Assembly: GCA_964019695.1 (NCBI GenBank)
Contig: OZ026524.1
Location: forward strand, 64,983,066-65,047,065
Direction of reading: 5' to 3'
Length of the DNA stretch: 64,000 nt
Origin: Loripinus fragilis
Taxonomy: Eukaryota > Mollusca > Bivalvia > Lucinida > Lucinidae
Shown here piece by piece: positions 34,765-46,116 of this stretch (the first letter of the stretch is position 1; each line of letters opens with the position of its first letter). Made by a program: the position numbers and the translations under genes. The notes below the pieces were generated by a model. The model was not told where the DNA came from and did not search any database. It saw nothing but the letters and a program-made list of their open reading frames with translations.

Positions 34765-34955
34765 TTGATTTGATTATTTAAGTCCCATCAACAATCTTTC
34801 AGTTATAAAGGGACGGGGCCTCCTGGGTTGAACTAGTATTAAGCTAGGATAGATGTTCTTGCTCAGTGACACAACGCAGTTACGCCGGTGATATTCGAAT
34901 CCGCGGCCCCTCGGTCTCGAGTCAAGCACTCTACCACTGAAGCACTGCGCTCCCA
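34765..34955 (-). mobile_element. tRNA-derived SINE, copy 3
   Basis: The minus strand begins GGGAGCGCAGTGCTTCAGTG, with CGCGGATTCGAATATCACC over the B-box (GATTCGAATAT), then the shared body CAGTACT-type block (AATACTAGTTCAACCC) and GATTGTTGATGGGACTT. The A-box carries a C/T change relative to copy 2. Confidence 0.88.
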
Positions 34956-35856
34956 AGCAATATATCAGTAATTTGTGAGACTTCGAGGTCTACGTAAATT
35001 CGGGATTTTCATCCGACTTGAGCTGTGCAACACTGATGTCATGCTATAAGCTACAAATATCTCTGCCAAAGTGGCACCCGGTTACCCATCTATTTCGCGA
35101 GCCCTGTCGAGTCATAACTAAAGACTTACATGGCGTATATGTTCTCATTTTGGACACATAAATTCCCAATGGCAAGCCAGACAGATACTTAGCTAGTTTA
35201 TTTTAATCTAAAGGCGCCAATTGAGCCACAACGCGCAACAATGCATGCGTGATAATTCCAAATGAAAAAAAAAACGCTCCCATATATGGTAAAACAAAAT
35301 ATGTTTCAATAATAAGCCTAGGTTGACCTTGACCTATCTTAATTTGATCAATGAGATCAGGTAAGCGCTACATGACCTTCAGATCCTCTAGTTTGTTCAT
35401 ATGCTTAACAGGGTGGGGGGGGGGGGTAGTTAGAGAATACTCGCAGACTTCTTGGTGTGGTGTACCCTTCAACCTTATTACTAAAAAATCGTACCTGATA
35501 GGCAGCGATACGCATTTTTTAAATACAAAACAGCGTTTCTAGCAATTCAGTTTATTTGTGATCGCCGCATACAGTGTGGGACAAAGCATGTGGGTATTTC
35601 GGTATTTTATATGTAGGGACTCCCTTCACATCCGACGTTGGGAATAATATAATATCCCATAGCAGAAAACGCCTTTGATACACGGTGCACTACCCTACTC
35701 ATGGCATGTTTTGATACCCCAATTGTATCTCCAATCACTAAACAGTAGAACCCTGTCGTTCTTTACCACAGCCGCACAGAACTTGCATCAATGTAGTGAG
35801 TGTCATGCTCATGCTTTTGGCCAAGACGATGTGTCGACGAACCCAGTAAACGGTGC
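34956..35856. other. No supported gene
   Basis: A poly-G run lies at about 35413-35425. Open frames of 63 and 86 codons are unrecognised; the second runs into a family C end. Confidence 0.4.
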
Positions 35857-36205
35857 CACTCGCGGATCCAGAGGAGGTGGCAGGGGTCCGGACCCTAGCC
35901 CCATGAAAAGTTACAAATTCTATAGGTTTATATAGAAATATGCAATCGGACCCCCTCCACCTGGGAAAAGTTGAACCCCCTGGAAATGTTAGAGCGCCCT
36001 TCTCAATGGAATATCGGAAAATTATAGTTTAATGATAGGTTTCTTTGAAAAAGACATGATCAGTGGACTCCCTCTGCAAAATAAGCTGAGGACTTACAGA
36101 AAAAAAAGAGAAAAAACAACGTCAGAGCTTTTTTGAGTCAATCGGGCTTGGACCCCCTCCCCTTCCACCGCCAAACCCGACGAAAAATTCCTGGATCCGC
36201 GCGTG
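35857..36205. mobile_element. Family C element
   Basis: Ends CACTCGCGGATCCAGAGGAG and CCTGGATCCGCGCGTG. Inside are GGGTCCGGACC and CGGACCCCCTCC. No central hairpin was found. The interior differs from other copies (TCAGAGCTTTTTTGAGTCAA). Confidence 0.8.
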
Positions 36206-36364
36206 GATATACGTTACCGTGGTGGTATAGAAACGATATCGCTCCTTGAAACCTTCTATAGTGCTGCCAAGATCTAATGGCCATATTTACATTTGCTTGT
36301 TTGTAAACATTGAAATCAAAACAGTAGGCTGGCATATTCAGCAGTCAGGTGTAGTTTTGAAAAC

Positions 36365-36460
36365 TGTTCAATATCATCTTGTATAACTCAGAAGATAGAG
36401 TCGCTGGCAGCAGAACATACATTTTTTTCCAGTATGCGCGGGTTCGAATCCCATCAATGC
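36365..36460 (+). repeat. tRNA-like sequence
   Basis: TATAACTCAGAAGATAGAGT resembles a D-arm and GGGTTCGAATCCC is a perfect B-box. A T-run follows at about 36467. The acceptor stem does not pair, so it is a SINE head or tRNA pseudogene. Confidence 0.55.
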
Positions 36461-36747
36461 TTTCATGTCTTTTTCTTCATTTTTATTGTATCATATTTTC
36501 ACATGTGTCCTTTAAGCATCATTGGAAAGCAGTTTTAACATTTATACAAAATGTCCATCAAATGGGACATTATCAAACACGAAAACGCATATGCGAGATG
36601 CCACTGAATGCATCAACTCAATAGGGTACGCATTGTTTGCTGTCATTAAAGTAAGTAAGGGTGCAAAGATCAGGAATCGATACAATCAAGTAAAGTGATA
36701 TTAAGCAACCCAAATGGTTTGGAAATGCTTATGAATTATATCTGTAA

Positions 36748-36990
36748 ATGAGCCGCTACATGCGATTCCTAACAATGTGGTATGTGTGACGAGCAGAGCC
36801 TCAGATCAGCCTGCGCATACGCGCAGTTTGATCAGAGCCTTTGCTATTCGTTTGAATATTCTATGAATATTTAGCTACTGCCCAAACAGCATTTTGACTG
36901 TCTAAGCTTTAAAGGCGGCTACACAGGCTCGTCTTAGTCTACACATGTCAAAATGCCACATTGTTGGAAATCACATGCCACGGTTCAATA
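36748..36990 (+). mobile_element. Family B element, full copy
   Basis: It runs from ATGAGCCGCTACATGCGATT to GAAATCACATGCCACGGTTC and contains CGCATACGCGCAGTTTGATC. It abuts the next family A copy with 2 bp between them. Confidence 0.9.
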
Positions 36991-36992
36991 CA

Positions 36993-37332
36993 TAGAGGAT
37001 CTTACATGAGTGCTCATGTTTTATTGAATTTATTAAACGAGTTGGGGAAAAGAGATAAAATGCGAGGCTTGCCGAGCATTTTATCTCTTTTTCGCAACGA
37101 GTTAAATAAATTCAATAATACAATAGCACGAATGTTAGATTCTATTTATCATATGACATTAAGATTACTTTGAAATCTCATTTCTGCCGTAAAAACGTTA
37201 AAATTTTGTCATTTTGTACGCAACGTTGTTATGGACGTCATAACTTTTTCCCGAAAATCGATAAACCACTAGTGGTTTACAGATTTTATTGCATGGCGTT
37301 ATTTCACTCCCAGACGCGACGTCATATGATAA
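36993..37332 (+). mobile_element. Family A foldback element, best-preserved copy
   Basis: Module 1 (36993-37144) is a hairpin from TAGAGGATCTTACATGAG to TGTTAGATTCTA, centred on GCGAGGCTTGCCGAGC. Module 2 (37145-37333) has perfect 13-bp inverted ends, TTTATCATATGAC and GTCATATGATAAA. It also holds a smaller hairpin AAACCACTAGTGGTTT. No coding capacity. Confidence 0.95.
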
Positions 37333-37369
37333 ATAATTGATAAAAAAGAAATAAAAAAAAAAACATGGC

Positions 37370-37582
37370 ACTGTGACGGGGTTCGAACTCGCAACCCCGT
37401 CAAAAAATTAAATCTTAACTTTAAGGTAGCCTCGCTGCTATCTTAAATATTTAAGTATTTTGTCGAGATAAGGAGACATTTAAGATAGGGAAAATGATTG
37501 TAATGCACTTTTTGTGAAATTTAAGTAAGATCGTCAATTTAAGTCTACCTTAACTTTAAGTAGGCATTGTAATTCCGGGCCC
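37370..37582 (-). repeat. Repeat J, right copy with tRNA-like end
   Basis: Read on the minus strand it starts GGGCCCGGAATTACAATGCC and ends in GGGTTGCGAGTTCGAACCCC then GTCACAGTGCC, a tRNA-like T-arm with a B-box (AGTTCGAACCC). The first 40 bp pair with 33979-34018. Confidence 0.65.
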
Positions 37583-37599
37583 TGATGAATAGATTAAAA

Positions 37600-37760
37600 G
37601 GTGATTGCTTTTATTGGTCATGGTACAAGTATTTTAGTTACAAATACTCGTGAATATATAAATATTCCCTCTTGTAGTGGGAATTTCGTCTTTGACTCGT
37701 CCCGCCTACAAGAGAGAATATTTATATATGCACTCGTAAAATTGTACAATAAAGCTAACA
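37600..37760. repeat. Foldback repeat
   Basis: Arms ATATAAATATTCCCTCTTGTAG and CTACAAGAGAGAATATTTAT, about 30 bp each, are separated by 30 bp. The overlapping frames on both strands (37601-37842) come from this symmetry. Confidence 0.75.
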
Positions 37761-38058
37761 TGTACATGTATTTAGATGAATACCTGACATAACATTGGTT
37801 TTCTGCGGGAAAACAATTGGTCACAAAAATACCCTTACCCATTAAATCAATAGGTCTTTGAATTTATGTGCAATATATTCCAAATATATTTATTTTGCTA
37901 GATGCAGAGGATGTCAGGTTTTAATTAAACTACAAAAATAATATTGTCCATTATACAAAGCCATGATTACAATGCTCTCCAAATTTGGGCAGATTGAATA
38001 GGAGACTGTTTGAGGTCCTTTAATATAATGATAAAATGGTAGTTCAAGGATACGTATG

Positions 38059-38308
38059 TATATATGAGCCCTGACATGTGATTTCCAAAAATGTGGCATT
38101 TTGACAAGTGTAGACTCAGATGAGCCTGTGCAGCCTCCTTTTAAGCTTAGAAACTCCAAATGATGTTCAGTCAGTAGCTTAACACTCATAGAATATTCAA
38201 GCGACAAGTAAAGGCTCTGATCAGACTGTGCGCATGCGCAGGCTGATCTGAGGCTTTGCTTGTCGCACATATCACATTGTTGGAAATCTCATGTTGTGGC
38301 TCATATAT
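38059..38308 (-). mobile_element. Family B element, full copy, reverse orientation
   Basis: Inverted ends TATATGAGCCCTGACATGTG and, at the right, ATCTCATGTTGTGGCTCATA. Inner GCATGCGCAGGCTGATCTGA. The 118-codon frame across it (37914-38270) is an artefact of the element. Confidence 0.9.
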
Positions 38309-38743
38309 TGATAATACATGTAACACAAATGCGGTGGCCACACTGCGCAAATGTACAGGCTTGTCTGGTTTGAACTGGTTTTCTTATTGTGTGGCCGCGG
38401 CTCGAAAAGAGATATAATTCTAGTTAATGAATATCAGATGTATGAAAAGTAAGATCAATACCGGATCAGATATAGACAGATTCTGCATCTGTCCTTATCA
38501 GAGCCTATAATTGCATCATATTGTCGACTTGTTGCTATGCCAGACGAAGTAGCGTTAATATTATGTTTGCACATCAACTTGTTAAGTTTGTGTTTGATTG
38601 CTGTTCTTGTGAAATTATGTGGGCCAATCGACCTCATCTCAATACAGCCTCTCCTTGTGGTTGTGAGCAGGAAAGATTCAAACTATTCTGTCCAGCTTCA
38701 CGGACCACCTAAAGTCTTGCAAACCAACGCGTACAATACATGT
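38309..38743. other. No supported gene
   Basis: Short frames of 60 to 73 codons on both strands show no recognisable motif. Confidence 0.4.
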
Positions 38744-39039
38744 CATGCGCGGATCTAGAAAGTTTTGTGAGAGGGGATCTAACTCTAACATTTTTTTCTT
38801 AGTTGATAAGGGGCGATAGGATCCCAATACTGCTAAAAGCTGGTCATCATCGGTCCACCAGTGAAACGCCATTTTAAGTGGCGTTTCGCTGGCGGTCCGT
38901 TGATGGCCAAACATTGAATGGTAGCTTTGCGATTTCTCAGGGGATCGGGACCAGTATTGCTCAAATCCCCTATAGCTTTGTGATTGATCAGGGGAATCCC
39001 AATCCCCTGCCCCCACACCCCCTTTGGATCCGCGTATTT
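38744..39039. mobile_element. Family C element, full copy
   Basis: Ends CATGCGCGGATCTAGAAAG and CTTTGGATCCGCGTA. Central hairpin arms are GTGAAACGCCATTTTAAGTG and TGGCGTTTCGCTGGC. The 112-codon minus-strand frame is spurious. Confidence 0.9.
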
Positions 39040-39629
39040 ATGCACCACATGTAGCTGTATTATTGTTAAACTTTGTGTATTACAGCTAATGATTCATTGA
39101 TTTTGTTTGATACCATGATGGCGGCACTGAAAGGTGTTTTAGGGTATAGAGGTATTGGCCAAATACTTAGAGGGATATTGGATAATTTTGTGAATATTAA
39201 AAGTATTTTTATGAATATGATGATGCAAAGCTTTCTAAATCTGAGTGAATTTTGGTGATCTTGAACGGCCAATTTCTTTTCAGGGATATAGGATACTTTT
39301 AAAAATATTTAAAGGGATAGGGAATACCAGGGAACCCTTTCCAGGACATCTTACATGTAGCTGTCACTTTGTTTAACTATTTGTTTTAAGCGAAGGATTC
39401 CTTAATCTGGTTTGATACCATGACGCATGGACGTTAATAGTACATTTCAAGGGGTCACAGACTTAAATGTAAACTTCATTTCCAGAATAGTTTTCGAAAC
39501 CGTCCCATATATAATGTACCTTAATATCTTGTATACATGTAGCGAAATGCTCCACAGAACTGCTTGACCACACAAATAAAAGTCAAGATTGATTTGTGGT
39601 TTGGATACTATAAAGTACATATATATACA
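39040..39629. other. No supported gene
   Basis: AT-rich. It contains a loose repeat of GATTCMTTRATYTGGTTTGAT near 39090 and 39395. Confidence 0.35.
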
Positions 39630-39910
39630 GAATACTAGGTGAGTGTCTTTTGATATCAAGTGTACCTGGCAAGGCTTTGAGAACGCTTGTTGACATCGCG
39701 AGGCTTGCCGAGCGATTCAACATGCGTTCTCAAAGCCGAGCCTGGTACACTTGATATCAAAAGACGCGAACCTGGTATTCTATTTATCAGTTTACCCATT
39801 GTTAAACACTCTTCAAACTAGTGATTATGACGTAATTTTTTATTTCTGTGTTGATTCAGCGTCATTGGCGATGTCATTCAAAAAGTGCAACGTCATCATG
39901 ACCTGATAAA
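39630..39910 (+). mobile_element. Bipartite foldback element related in layout to family A
   Basis: Module 1 (39630-39781) is a hairpin with arms of about 60 bp, GAATACTAGGTGAGTGTCTT to CTTTTGATATCAAG and their complement, centred on GCGAGGCTTGCCGAGCGA. After TATTCTATTTATCAG comes module 2, closing with CCTGATAAA at about 39909. Confidence 0.85.
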
Positions 39911-41004
39911 GGTAACATGCCGTGAGATAGGAAACGTTTATTAGGTTATGTTGAAACAATTCAGTTAATATTAGGGGTGACTGATAAATTAGCCTAACAT
40001 ACCTTAGGTAAAGTATTAAGCTAACACATGAAAAAATTATACTGGTGCAATAAAATTATAGCCTGATGTTTTTATCTTAAATGTAACAAACAATAAAGGC
40101 CCCAATGCATTACTGCGTACCGTGGTATTTCATCGGGTCTTAAACGGTTAGTTCCCATTTTGGGATTTGGATTGTACAAATGATTTAAACAAAAAATAAA
40201 TATGACCTGAGCCGACTGCGTGGGTGATCAGGTCGGTATCGTCACACTTATTAGGTTGGTATCGTGTTTGTTATTCTTATACAGCTATATAAGGGTGTAT
40301 CGGGATGAGCTTTTAAAAACTAATGCATGGTGTTGCGTAAAAATATTATATTTTCTTACCCATCATTTTCACATGTTTGTTTGGAGGTCAAAGCAATCGT
40401 CCGATTGAGACTACACACAACATACCTGTATATTTGGTTGAGAAATAAGATAAAATGCTTTTTACGCACTCTTACATGTAACTGAGAGCCCGGTGTCGAG
40501 ATATTTTTAAGAAAAAGACTGAGGAACAAGCTTTGAGCAAGTTTACCATCCAGTGTTGTGTGTATAACTTCTCCGAGCACTGGAATTCTCAGAGTGTTAC
40601 GAGCTATTTCTTAACTCTTGACAAGCTAGTAACGACTTGTCTCATTACTTGAAAAATACCTTTGCAATCAGTTGAGTCCCCAAAAGACAAAACATTGGGC
40701 CTGCTGAGGACCCCAAATTGTTAAAGACTCAGATAATCTTTTGATACTTGAATAAAATCAGCAAGCGTCAAAAGCGTTCAAAATTAGCCAGCGTGCAATA
40801 GTTAACAAATTGACACTAAACACACGTGACATTTGGCGATTGGAACAAGTCGGTGACCAGACATAACTTTATATTTAATTTACGTAGCAGTCAACTGTAA
40901 CGTCTCAACAATAATTAGATATGGCATTGACTGTGCATAACCAGCCAAACACACAAGTGAGTACGACTAACCGACCTATGGCGCAAAGATTCACATATAC
41001 TCAA
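39911..41004. other. No recognisable feature
   Basis: About 1.1 kb of spacer. Frames of 62 and 74 codons are unrecognised. Confidence 0.4.
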
Positions 41005-41240
41005 TGTTTTGTCAGAGGAGGGAGGGTCCAACTCTGGTTGATGAGGGTAGAGAGGATTCAAATACCACTAAAAGTGGGCCATCATTGAATGCTGGATTGT
41101 TAGCTTTGTGATTTCGTGGGGATCCGGACCAGTATTGCTAAGAAACCTTTTAGCTGTGTGATTTTTTTTTTTTTTTTTTGGGGGGGGGGGTCCAAACCCC
41201 TTGCCCCCTTGCCCTCTCACCCCTCGGGATCCGCGCATGC
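41005..41240. mobile_element. Family C element, left end lost
   Basis: TTTTGTCAGAGGAGGGAGGG begins the recognisable part. The right end is CCTCGGGATCCGCGCATGC. A T-run followed by a G-run lies at 41162-41190. Confidence 0.8.
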
Positions 41241-41456
41241 TTCAGCGCATAGGGTACGCAAATCTTGCCATACTCATATTTTTCTAAAAAGCATATTGCA
41301 GTAGGATGATAATTTGAAGGTGGGGTCAAAACTCTAGCACAGTGATCTACCATCTTACGGCTGCACTAAGCCAACAACGAAGCAATTTAATGATATTAGA
41401 ACAATATGTACACTATAAGCAAAGCTGTGAGCCAATTTACAACAATAGACAGATTC

Positions 41457-41893
41457 CGGAAAGTCCGCCACAATTTGAGAATCGAATCATGACTTTGGTG
41501 TATGTAAGGAGCATTACCCGTAGTATGTTGTACCAAAAAAGCTCCATTTTGTTAGCCAGAACTGGCGTATGGAAAATTATTTCTGTAGCATGTGGGTTCA
41601 GCTCTATTAAAATCGATTATTCTAATTATCCGAAAAGCTTAACCAGCAGAATAGAATAAATGAAGCTTTTTTTTTTTTCAATAAAATATCGCTATAGCGA
41701 TATTTTATTGAAAAAAAAACATAAACTTCATTTTGTAACCGTTTGTTTTGCTTCAGTCACACTTGTTATTGTGTTGTCATGAGGAACGTCATCGTCACGT
41801 TATCACCCGCGTTATTAAAGTAGATCCTCAATGCACATCCTTGGTTTGATTCCACTGAATTTCGCTGAATTGACAGAGGCAGTTCTGATTGAA
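41457..41893. mobile_element. Family F element with central palindrome, copy 1
   Basis: It shares nearly its whole length with 59217-59671: GTATGTAAGGAGCATTA, CAAAAAAGCTCCATTTTGTTA, CACGTTATCACCCGCGTTAT. The centre is a palindrome around AATATCGCTATAGCGATATT, with A/T-rich arms and flanking AATGAAGCTT / CATAAACTTCATT. Frames here have stops in one copy or the other, so no protein is conserved. Confidence 0.85.
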
Positions 41894-42004
41894 ATGGACG
41901 ATGTCCACTTATCTAAATATGCTCTTATTTGCGAGAAGCATTTTGTATTACACCCATAGGCATAATATGTAGTCGTCACCCATATGCATGTATGAGGCCC
42001 CCAG

Positions 42005-42185
42005 GGGGGTCTGTTCTCCCTTGATCCCTGAAAATAATGCATTAATCTCCCCAGATCCCTGAAAATAATTGCCTCGACTCCCTAAAAGTACTTTGCCTTT
42101 GCTCCCCAAATCCCTAAAAATAGACCAGCTTATCCCCAGATCTCCAAAAATATGTCAATTCTCCCTAGATTGTATTTTCTTTTCG
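42005..42185. repeat. Degenerate 30-40-bp tandem repeat
   Basis: TCCCTGAAAATAAT / CTCCCCAGATCCCTGAAAAT / CTCCCCAAATCCCTAAAAAT recur with gaps. The same motif resumes at 43060-43165. Confidence 0.75.
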
Positions 42186-43059
42186 TAGGATTAAAATCAC
42201 ATACTTAAAAACTATGAAGCTATACAAGAGCGCATGACTTAATTATAACTTAATATATTGCCCTATACATGTAAAGACAGGGCTTAGTCATGGAATACAT
42301 GACATATAATTATTTCAATGAAATGCATGGTATATGGCTTAAAGTATGAGGCCATTCCTTAAAATGCCGTTGCTGTACCTGGTAGATTGGGCATGGCAGA
42401 ATGCTCTCTAGATTTGTTTTTTTAATTAGAGACAGACCATTCGTTTTTTCTGGTTGTGGGGGGGGGGGGGGGGGTGGGGCAGGGGCTGATTTTTTCCAAC
42501 AGCTTAAACTAGATTTTTTATAGACAAAGTGAAAGTTTTTTTTGTGTAATACAATTGTCTACAATTGCTATTAGGCCCTATACATTTGGTTAAACTTCAG
42601 TTTCCTCAAATAAGTATATATCTGATTAGCTTTCTTAAGTTTTTCACATAATAATGAGCTTATTATCTAAAAAGAGGATTATATAGCAGGTGCATAGGTA
42701 GAATGTAACAATACACAGCCCGACTCGTGCTAGGGGGGTCCGGGGGCATGCTCCCCCGGGAAAATTTTGATAAAAATGGTGCGATCTGGTGCAATCTGGG
42801 CGTTCCGAAGTATGCTATTACCCAGCTAAAAATCAGCAATTTTGCAATTTTAAGGTTAATGAATCAACAACAACAAAAGTTAACTGCCACATATTTTTCC
42901 TGAGGTCAATCTAGATGTACATGTTATACGAAAATAAATACATTTAGAATTTACAACGGGGCTTTGGGGGGCTATCCCCACAGAAGCAGAAGAAATTTTA
43001 AAAAATCAAACAAAATGGAGGCTTTTCCTTTATTTTTTTTTTTGCTTTTTGGCAGGACT
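42186..43059. other. Unassigned interior of the flanking repeat
   Basis: It contains a poly-G run (42458-42474), GGGGGTCCGGGGGCATGCTC at about 42724, and GGGGCTTTGGGGGGCTATCC at 42958. Flanked by the same tandem repeat on both sides, it may be one larger element (42005-43165). I recognise no protein. Confidence 0.4.
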
Positions 43060-43165
43060 CCCTAGATCCCCAAAACTATGAGCTTGCTCCCCAGCTCCCC
43101 TAAAATAATTACCAGTGCTCCCTAGATCCCTGAAAATAAATAGCCATTCTCCCCAGATCCAGAGT
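43060..43165. repeat. Degenerate tandem repeat, second block
   Basis: CTCCCTAGATCCCCAAAACT, GCTCCCCAGCTCCCCTAAAA and CTCCCTAGATCCCTGAAAAT match the block at 42005-42185. Confidence 0.75.
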
Positions 43166-43800
43166 GATATACGCACATACGTGTTAAGCTTGTGTTAACT
43201 CGCAGTACATAAACAGTGCCTTATGTGGCTGCATGTTTATTAAGATACTATGTTCTTAGCGCAGAACATAGCGCATATAACCAGTACCAACATTGTTTTT
43301 CTTTTTCTTTTCCTTCAAGCTCTTAGCGGATGTTTGAATGTTTGCACCGTTTATATTCTTGTTAATGACAGTGTTTATGATATCAAATGTTTGATAATTT
43401 GAGGCGAAGAAAACTCGGTCATAATACCGGCTTTAAAATCTTTAACAAAACTGAAACAATGCAAGCATTGGCCATGTAAGCGCCTCCCAATAACACAAAC
43501 TATTGAATGTCCAAACCTTGAACTAGAAATGAAGACTGCCGTTATGAGCAATTACATCAATACATTAACAATAACAACAAAATCAATTATTCACAGTTAT
43601 ATACAACCCTTGTTGAACGTATGTTATTAGTATTTTGTGACAGAAGGAAATGTGTGGAACCAAGAAATTGCTCAACTTCAGCAGATTTTTTCGTTATTCG
43701 GAAGCTCTTCCGTAATGTCTTGCCTGCTTAAGGGGTTTTATATTTGTTCTTTACTTTATATAACGCATGGCAATATATTTATTTGAAACCATCAAATAAA
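43166..43800. other. No recognisable feature
   Basis: AT-rich spacer. Confidence 0.4.
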
Positions 43801-44480
43801 GTAAAGAGGGTGGCAACGATACTGAGGAAGTACCAAACCTGACTTGAGACACCATATAGAAGCAAAAAAAAGTACACAAGAAAACACAACATACAAGAGA
43901 GCCAGGAAGTCAGCCCCTTTTCCCAACACTTGATCAAAACGCTGCAAGGTACAGACAATACAGTATAACAAACTCAAACATGAAACATAAATAATAAAAA
44001 AAGATCCACAAAAGAAGTACCTCCTTGGAACGGTCAGTTAAGGTATTTTACTAGAGGGCTTAAACCGGTTTCACGGCGAGTCTACCTCACCCGCAGATGT
44101 GGATCAAGACACATAGATGCTTGGTTTGCATGAAAGACCCCTACATGAAACATAAATAATAAAAAAAGATCCACAAAAGAAGTACCTCCTTGGAACGTTC
44201 AGTTAAGGTATTTTACTAGAGGGCTTAAACCGGTTTCACGGCGGGCCTACCTCACCCGCAGATGTGGATCAAGACACATAGATGTTTGGTTTGCATGAAA
44301 GACCCCTATCTTATCCATGCATTATCTTTTAGAGCATATAAAATAAGTTATAAAAAGGAGATAAATCAAAGAAAAGGACTCAACAGTACATAAAACTAAA
44401 TACCAGAGCAAAAGTAATCCAACAGGTAAAACCGGTGGACCTGACAACAGCGTGCCATTAAGGAGGAGGCAGTCTTACTT
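43801..44480 (-). repeat. Penelope-like 3' tail with 165-bp tandem duplication
   Basis: The segment GATCCACAAAAGAAGTACCT to GGTTTGCATGAAAGACCCCT occurs twice (43979-44143 and 44144-44308) with three differences. The same tail, once, lies at 47910-48060 next to the RT fragment. GTGCCATTAAGGAGGAGGCA near 44450 may be the decayed RT end. Confidence 0.75.
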
Positions 44481-44869
44481 TAATCCTCGATAACTGAGTT
44501 AGCTGGCATAATAGAAAATAGAACAAACCCTATATATCAAGTTAAGTTATAGCTTAAGATTTGGTTAAACACACCAGGCGACGAACTAACATATAGAAAG
44601 AAAAATCAGACTAATTATGTAGTTGCTTTAGGCAATACAAATATATTTCTAACGCCTGATGATCTAGTAATAGGGAAACAGATTTGTAGCATATTCATAA
44701 GAAAATGTATCTGCGCAAGCCACGAACAGAAGATAAGGACAAGTGAGTCAGCTTAACTACAACGACTAGCTACAATCTTGCAAAGTTCGTCATTTACATA
44801 ATGCCATATTTCCAGTAAAATATGAAGGTGATTGCAGAATTGTTAAAGTTTATGAGCCAGCATATGAAA
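44481..44869. other. No recognisable feature
   Basis: Spacer between two retroelement tails. Confidence 0.4.
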
Positions 44870-45075
44870 GAAGTGAGTATAATTAGGAGAATCAATACCA
44901 AAATCACACACTGTATACCAACCCACGGCACCGTGAGGAAGATTCACAGAACACCGACAGTCACAAAACCCACAAGCAATAGGATGAGCATTAAACAATA
45001 AATCAACAACAACGGAACCACCGCTTTATACATGTAACAGACAGCAGCCTGGACCACTGGGGAGGGTGGGGCTTA
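44870..45075 (-). repeat. Retroelement 3' tail fragment
   Basis: AACCCACGGCACCGTGAGGA, AATAAATCAACAACAACGGA and GACAGCAGCCTGGACCACTG are the reverse complement of the 2935-3300 type tail. Confidence 0.7.
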
Positions 45076-45140
45076 CCTGTAAATGTATTTTACTGGTTCC
45101 AAATTTTAAACAGCTAATTTTATATATAAAACATACAACT

Positions 45141-45280
45141 TAGAGGGCTTAAACCGGTTTCACGGCGGTTGATGGCTGAGCGGCTCTTCCTCGCGGTGCC
45201 ACGGGGTTGTCTGCGGTTTGTGATTGTGGTATTTCTGCGGTTTGTGATCGTGGTATTTCCTGATCATACTCGCATACTAT
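45141..45280 (+). repeat. Chimeric retroelement tail
   Basis: AGAGGGCTTAAACCGGTTTC, known from the minus-strand tails at 44219 and 47965, runs directly into a plus-strand tail end (GTGCCACGGGGTTGTCTGCG then TTTGTGATTGTGGTATTTC). The last block is locally duplicated. Confidence 0.6.
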
Positions 45281-45479
45281 TTTAGAAGATCATAAAGTAA
45301 CTATGAACAATAGTGTATGACATCAATAGTATTCACATATTTAGTATAAACGCCGCGTATTTTAGAAAGTACGTCCAAGGTTCTGACAATTATTGCTGGC
45401 ATTTGGCTTATATTTTCATTTCACCATACACTATGTGTAAAAGGTTTCTCAAGTATGATTATAGAAGAATGTGTGTAAG

Positions 45480-45700
45480 GGTGGGGTAGAAAAATCCATC
45501 CCGAGGTTTGCCATTGGCTTGCCGAGCGATGACAAATGGTGATCGCGAGGAACGAAGTTGTTTATTAAACAAGGTTTTCAAAAGTTCTTGAATACGCTGA
45601 GATGCGACTTATAAACATAACGGTGACGTCACTTGTTATCTGACGTGCGACTGTTCAAGTTTTATCTTTCTGGGTTGGTATTTTGTATGTGAGATAGAAT
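45480..45700. repeat. Possible foldback remnant with GGCTTGCCGAGCGAT core
   Basis: ATCCCGAGGTTTGCCATTGG then CTTGCCGAGCGATGACAAAT recalls the hairpin centre shared by family A and 39630-39910. The arms are poorly conserved. Confidence 0.4.
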
Positions 45701-46116
45701 TTTCTCATATGGGCAAAACAGCGGATATTATACAATTGATGTATTCTTTTGAGGTTAACGTCAGTATGTGTCAACCAGAGTAAGTGATGTCCACAGAGGT
45801 GAAGATATTATTTGATCATCCAAACCAAATGTTTATTTATCCGAACTTTGGACTGTATCATAATCTCGTAAGCAGGCTAGTTTTTGTCCCAGACACACAA
45901 GAACATTTCTAACCCACAAAGAATATTACTGCGAAACACGGTCAACTTTATAACAATTAGCATTGATTGTTTTGAGTCACACTGAACTGGTCAAGACGAT
46001 TTAATTAAGCGTTGATCAATAGAACGATAATTGCGTCTGTCTATCGGCCTTCGGTACTTGTCTCATTGGAGAACAGTGAAAAGTCCACTTGAGCATAAGC
46101 ATGTTCCTAGTCTTGG
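45701..46116. other. No recognisable feature
   Basis: Spacer. Confidence 0.4.

Noticed and set aside
37914..38270. 118-codon open frame (minus)
   Set aside because: It is mostly family B sequence and is not conserved in the other family B copies as a frame.
38678..39016. 112-codon open frame (minus)
   Set aside because: It lies within a family C element. Equivalent frames are not kept in other copies.
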